From contig CANFSP010000010.1 of assembly GCA_947449765.1 (NCBI GenBank), forward strand, positions 1 through 49,926: 49,926 nt of DNA, written 5' to 3'. The translations under genes were made by a program, and so were the position numbers. Origin of the DNA: Actinomycetota bacterium. Its GTDB lineage: Bacteria; Actinomycetota; Actinomycetes; Actinomycetales; Microbacteriaceae. Under the pieces are notes generated by a model, which did not search any database, had not been told where the DNA came from, and saw only the letters and a list, made by a program, of their open reading frames with translations. This document shows positions 46,190 through 49,926 of this stretch, piece by piece (positions within the stretch are counted from its first letter, which is position 1; each line of letters opens with the position of its first letter).

Positions 46190-48736
46190 ATGTTTGCCAA
46201 GAATAAGGTGAAGCGAAACGTACTGGGTCCCCTCCTCGGATTTGTCGGGCTCAGTGTCGTCTCCGGTGTTCTCGTTGCTGCCGCGGTCACGCCCGCGGTT
46301 GCCATCTCCGGCCTCACCGCCAATAGCACGCTCGGTGTGTTCAATGATCTTCCCTCCTTTTTAGAACTCGGTGAACTGTCTCAACGTTCCACGATTTACG
46401 CCAAGGACTCAGCCAATAAAGACGTCGCGTTGGCATCGTTCTATGCGCAAGACCGCATTGAGAAAGGCTGGGATGAGATCAGCCAATTCCTCAAGGATGC
46501 GGCTACCTCGGGTGAAGACCCCCGCTTCTACGAGCACGGCGCCATCGACCTCATGGGTACCTTGCGAGCACTCGTGGCGAACGTCATCGGTAGTGACGTG
46601 CAGGGTGGTTCATCCATCACTCAGCAGTATGTGAAGAACGTTCTCGTTCAAAAGGCAGAGGGCATCTCCGACCCTGTGGAACGCCAAAAGGCTTACGACG
46701 AAGCGACGGCCACAACCCTTGAGCGCAAGCTCAAAGAGATGAAGCTTGCCATTGGTGTCGAGCAGAAGTACAGCAAGAAGGACATCCTCAACGGCTATCT
46801 GAACATCAGCCACTTTGGTGGGCGCATCTACGGAGTCGAAGCCGCCGCGGAGTACTACTACAGCAAGACGGCATCTACCGTCTCGATTGCGGAGGCAGCC
46901 AGCCTCATCGCGATGGTGCAGAACCCGAACTACATGCGCATCGATGATCCCGACAATCTCGAGAACAACAAGGGTCGACGCGACTACATCATCAACCGCA
47001 TGGCTGAACTGGGCAAGATCACTCCCGCCGAGCAAAAAGAAGCTCTCGCCACACCGATTACCCCCAAGATCACGAGCGCGGCAACGGGCTGTGCCGCAGC
47101 ACCCTACGGAGCGGCTTTCTTCTGCGACTACATCACCTGGGTTATTAAAAACGACAAGGCCTTTGGTGCTACCGAGGACGAGCGCTGGGCTGCATTTGAG
47201 CGCGGTGGATGGAAGATCTACAGCACGCTCGACATCGAACTTCAAAAGAGCACCGATGAAAACGTGACGACGTACATGCCGGCGGTGCCCGATCGCGGCA
47301 ATTTAGCTGCCGCCTCGGACTCGATTCAAGTGGGCACCGGTCGAATTTTGTCCATGTCTCAATCGCGTAAGTTCTCGAACGACCCCGACGTGGTAGCACA
47401 AAGCCCCGAATACACGTCGGTCAACTACTCGACCGACCGAGACTATGGTGGCTCTTCGGGCTTCCAGCCGGGCTCGACCTACAAGATCTTCACCGTCGCG
47501 GAGTGGCTGAAACAAGGACACGGACTCGGTGAAATGGTGGATGGTCGCTACAAAGAGCTCGACCTCTCCAAGTTCCACGACTCTTGTTCGTCACCCGGTG
47601 GCGGCATGTGGGCCTCGAAGAACGACGGCGGTGAAGAGGGAAGCATCCTCTCGGTTGCTGACGCCATTCGAACATCCCTGAACCACGCCTTCTTCTCGAT
47701 GGCGATGCAACTCGACCTGTGTGAGATCCGCAAGACCGCTGAGGCTTTCGGTGTCCACCGGGCAGACGGTGATCCACTCACCAGCAACCCGGCCGCCATC
47801 ATCGGCACCAACGAGGTCGCACCAATGAGCATGGCTGCCGCAATGGCCGGTGTGGCAAACGATGGGCTGTACTGTTCGCCAATTGCCATCGACAAAATTG
47901 TTGACGCTAATGGCACAGAAATCGAGCCGCCAAAGTCGACCTGTAACCAGGCCCTCGCTCCGGACGTTGACCTCGGACTCATCGAAGGTTTGCGCGGACC
48001 AATTCGTGGTGGAACAGCATCCTCATCTAACCCAAGCGACGGTATCGACCACATTGGTAAGACCGGATCGAGCGACGGTTACGTGCACACCTGGATGCTC
48101 GGCGCAAGCAGCAAGGTAGCGACCGTGGTGTGGGTCGGTAACGTGGAGGGTCTCACGCAGCTTTCGGGGACCTCAGTCCTCGGTCGAACCGGTAGCACCG
48201 TGCGTCACGCCATTTGGCGGCCCATCATGCTTCGCGCTGACCAGATTTATGGCGGCGACGACTGGCCGTCACCGGACGGAAGGTTCCTCGCCGGTCGAAA
48301 TGTTGCCGTTCCCGACGTTCGCGGTCTTTCGCTGGCGGATGCCCAAAAGCTGATCGAATCGGTCAATCTGTCCTTCGAAAACGGCGGCGTCATCGATTCC
48401 GACCTGCCCGCAGGCACCGTGGCAAACGCCTCGATTACTCCGGGTGAGCAGGTGCCCACGGCAACCATCGTCAAGGTCTACACCAGTAATGGAACCGGAA
48501 AGATTGTGCCCAACTTTGTCGGACTCACGAGCGCAAAAGCCAAGGAGCTCGCTGACGCCAACGGATGGAAGCTCTCAATCACGACTCGACTGACGGATCC
48601 GATCTGTAACACGGCCACGCCACCGGTCTGTACACCTGTTCCGTCTAAGGTGCTCTACCAGAGTGCCAAGGTGGGAAGCATCATGAGTCCGGTTGGACAC
48701 ACAATCACGCTGATTATTCAGGAGCCGAAGCCATAG
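46190..48736 (+). CDS. ponA: Bifunctional class A penicillin-binding protein with PASTA domains
   Basis: An 848-residue peptidoglycan synthase. A short cytoplasmic tail and one helix (residues about 12-40) are followed by the GT51 glycosyltransferase with EDPRFYEHGAID near 106 and GGSSITQQYVKN near 140. The transpeptidase has SGFQPGSTYKIF (SxxK near 427), TSLNHAFFS (SxN near 499) and KTGSSDGYVHTW (KTG near 623). Two PASTA-like domains follow (VPDVRGLSLADAQ near 707 and VPNFVGLTSAKAKEL near 775). The layout matches mycobacterial PonA2. It divides the genome from the ridA operon, which reads the other way, and is followed after 17 bases by the metallophosphoesterase. Confidence 0.94.
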   Translation: MFAKNKVKRNVLGPLLGFVGLSVVSGVLVAAAVTPAVAISGLTANSTLGVFNDLPSFLELGELSQRSTIYAKDSANKDVALASFYAQDRIEKGWDEISQFLKDAATSGEDPRFYEHGAIDLMGTLRALVANVIGSDVQGGSSITQQYVKNVLVQKAEGISDPVERQKAYDEATATTLERKLKEMKLAIGVEQKYSKKDILNGYLNISHFGGRIYGVEAAAEYYYSKTASTVSIAEAASLIAMVQNPNYMRIDDPDNLENNKGRRDYIINRMAELGKITPAEQKEALATPITPKITSAATGCAAAPYGAAFFCDYITWVIKNDKAFGATEDERWAAFERGGWKIYSTLDIELQKSTDENVTTYMPAVPDRGNLAAASDSIQVGTGRILSMSQSRKFSNDPDVVAQSPEYTSVNYSTDRDYGGSSGFQPGSTYKIFTVAEWLKQGHGLGEMVDGRYKELDLSKFHDSCSSPGGGMWASKNDGGEEGSILSVADAIRTSLNHAFFSMAMQLDLCEIRKTAEAFGVHRADGDPLTSNPAAIIGTNEVAPMSMAAAMAGVANDGLYCSPIAIDKIVDANGTEIEPPKSTCNQALAPDVDLGLIEGLRGPIRGGTASSSNPSDGIDHIGKTGSSDGYVHTWMLGASSKVATVVWVGNVEGLTQLSGTSVLGRTGSTVRHAIWRPIMLRADQIYGGDDWPSPDGRFLAGRNVAVPDVRGLSLADAQKLIESVNLSFENGGVIDSDLPAGTVANASITPGEQVPTATIVKVYTSNGTGKIVPNFVGLTSAKAKELADANGWKLSITTRLTDPICNTATPPVCTPVPSKVLYQSAKVGSIMSPVGHTITLIIQEPKP

Positions 48737-48753
48737 CAACTCGTGCGCGCATT

Positions 48754-49653
48754 ATGACGGGAGCGGCCCTCGCGGTCGCTTCCGTCGTTGCGTATGCCGT
48801 GGTGGTGGAGCGAAACCAATTCACCCTGCGTGAGATATCCGTGCCGGTCCTCGATAAGGGTTCCGCGCCCATCCGCGTTCTTCACCTCAGCGACATGCAC
48901 CTGGCCCCGTGGCAGCGGGGTAAGGCCAGGTGGGTGGCCGAGTTGGCGGGCTTGCGTCCCGACCTCGTAGTCAGCACCGGCGACAACTGGGGCGCAAAGG
49001 ATGCGTTCGACATCATCCGGGATGCTCTGGGACCATTCGCGGGCATCCCGGGTGTCTTCGTCTTTGGTTCCAATGACTACGACGCGCCGCGCATCAAGAA
49101 CCCCTTCGGATACTTCGCCGGCCCCTCTCGTGCGACCAGACAACCGACGGCCCTCGACTCTGAAGGTTTGAGGTCGTTCCTCACGAACAGCCTCGGCTGG
49201 GACGACCTGAACAACTCCGCAACCGCGCTGAGCGTTGCCGGACGAACCATCGAATTTTTTGGCGTGGATGACCCGCATCATGGCCATGACGACATCGACG
49301 CCACTCGAGACGCCCTCGATAGCGTTCGCGGGGTGTCTGGTGAACCGTCGTTGCGAATCGGTCTCACACACGCCCCGTACGCACACTCGCTGGCTGAACT
49401 CAGCGATCTGGGGGCAGACATCCTTTTCGCGGGCCACACTCACGGCGGCCAAGTGTGTCTTCCAGGCGTTGGCGCTCTCGTGACGAACTGTGATTTACCG
49501 CGTGCACAGGCAAGCGGACTCAGCCATTTTGACTCGGAAAACGGTGCAATTCCGCTTCACGTCTCGGCAGGTTTAGGCACGAGCATCTATGCCCCGGTGA
49601 GGTTTGCCTGCCCGCCAGAAGCAACACTTCTGACGCTGACCGCGCGAGTTTAG
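48754..49653 (+). CDS. Metallophosphoesterase
   Basis: A 299-residue calcineurin-like phosphoesterase with an N-terminal hydrophobic segment (residues 3-18). Two-metal motifs are in order: LSDMHLAP (DxH) near 45, STGDNWGA (GD) near 73, GSNDYD (GNxx position with Ser-Asn-Asp) near 104, LTHAPYAHS near 208, and AGHTHGGQ near 229. It is downstream of and probably cotranscribed with ponA, as in other actinobacteria. A role in the cell envelope is plausible but not shown. Start: the ATG at 48754, with no clear ribosome-binding site; translational coupling is likely. Confidence 0.87.
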   Translation: MTGAALAVASVVAYAVVVERNQFTLREISVPVLDKGSAPIRVLHLSDMHLAPWQRGKARWVAELAGLRPDLVVSTGDNWGAKDAFDIIRDALGPFAGIPGVFVFGSNDYDAPRIKNPFGYFAGPSRATRQPTALDSEGLRSFLTNSLGWDDLNNSATALSVAGRTIEFFGVDDPHHGHDDIDATRDALDSVRGVSGEPSLRIGLTHAPYAHSLAELSDLGADILFAGHTHGGQVCLPGVGALVTNCDLPRAQASGLSHFDSENGAIPLHVSAGLGTSIYAPVRFACPPEATLLTLTARV

Positions 49654-49721
49654 TCGCACTCGAGAGAGCCCATCCCCCGAATTTTTGGGAAAAGGATTGC
49701 CTCTATACTTGAGGAGACCTC

Positions 49722-49798
<77 letters not shown>

Positions 49799-49823
49799 AT
49801 GTGATGTCGCAAGACATCGGAAT

Positions 49824-49861
49824 CCCCTGAACCTACGGGTTCGGGGGGTTCTTTCTTTTTT
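49824..49861. terminator. Terminator after tRNA-Pro
   Basis: CCCCTGAACC (49824-49833) pairs with 49838-49847 allowing one G-T pair, and a T-rich tract follows (49851-49861). It overlaps the 3' end of the transposase fragment, whose stop codon lies in the stem and loop. Confidence 0.65.
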
Positions 49862-49925
49862 GGGGTTGGTAGTCGCGGGTTGTGTCGAGTGTGAGTTCTC
49901 GGAGTAGTTCGCCTGTTTGTTGGTC
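49833..49925 (-). CDS. Transposase C terminus, IS481 type (partial)
   Basis: The last 30 codons of a frame running in from the right edge read TGELLRELTLDTTRDYQPQK, ending with a TAG at 49835-49833. This is the tail usual in IS481-family DDE transposases of actinobacteria. The catalytic part is outside the window, so intactness is unknown. An insertion sequence therefore abuts tRNA-Pro on the downstream side. Confidence 0.7.
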   Translation of the reverse strand, partial: DQQTGELLRELTLDTTRDYQPQKRKNPPNP

Positions 49926-49926
49926 G

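Overview
The window looks like a high-G+C actinobacterium, most likely a member of the Microbacteriaceae or a close relative. The evidence is an actinobacterial gene order (holB-tmk-topA, a compact Tad pilus locus, 6C RNA, acs, ridA, ponA, metallophosphoesterase), the short ArgA-type acetyltransferase, a clpC gene, LPNTG-ending surface proteins and many GTG starts. The middle-to-right gene order resembles, from memory, the Mycobacterium tuberculosis Rv3644c-Rv3683 stretch. Family names come from motif recognition, not from searches.

Region 1 (about 62-16425) is a genomic island inserted into the 3' end of a tRNA-Ser(CGA) gene. A 24-bp direct repeat of the tRNA end (62-85 and 16402-16425, one mismatch) marks both borders, and a decayed tyrosine recombinase lies beside the intact tRNA. 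The cargo is catabolic. It holds a complete histidine-utilisation set (hutG, hutI, hutU, hutH) with an IclR regulator. A second block holds a HisC-like aminotransferase, an FMN 2-hydroxyacid dehydrogenase, an NCS1 permease, a divergent HisD-like dehydrogenase, a second IclR regulator, a zinc-type alcohol dehydrogenase and an SDR. Two different operator families, one per IclR regulator, can be read in the intergenic DNA. The island ends in a scar where pieces of three genes (a TPP enzyme, an HsdM methylase and the integrase) are joined.

Region 2 (16403-31700) is mostly chromosomal: tRNA-Ser, radA, a lipoprotein-like secreted protein, the ArgA-type acetyltransferase, clpC, a VapBC toxin-antitoxin pair, a pirin, an MMPL transporter, and a benzoylformate module (AraC regulator, benzaldehyde dehydrogenase, divergent benzoylformate decarboxylase).

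Region 3 (30200-35850) holds exported proteins: two LPNTG surface proteins, a lipoprotein, a CopC-domain protein and a TAP-like peptidase lipoprotein, with tRNA-Thr(CGU) among them.

Region 4 (35839-49926) is conserved core: holB, tmk, topA, a reduced Tad/Flp pilus operon led by a 6C small RNA, acs, ridA with a 56-codon DUF4177 gene, a PASTA-bearing class A penicillin-binding protein, a metallophosphoesterase, tRNA-Pro(CGG), and at the right edge the 3' end of an IS481-type transposase.

The least ordinary part is the island's second block. There a HisD homologue that has lost key zinc and substrate residues is controlled by its own near-palindromic operator family and travels with hut genes. 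This suggests a route that feeds an unusual imidazole or hydroxy-acid substrate into histidine catabolism, but the substrate cannot be settled from sequence.
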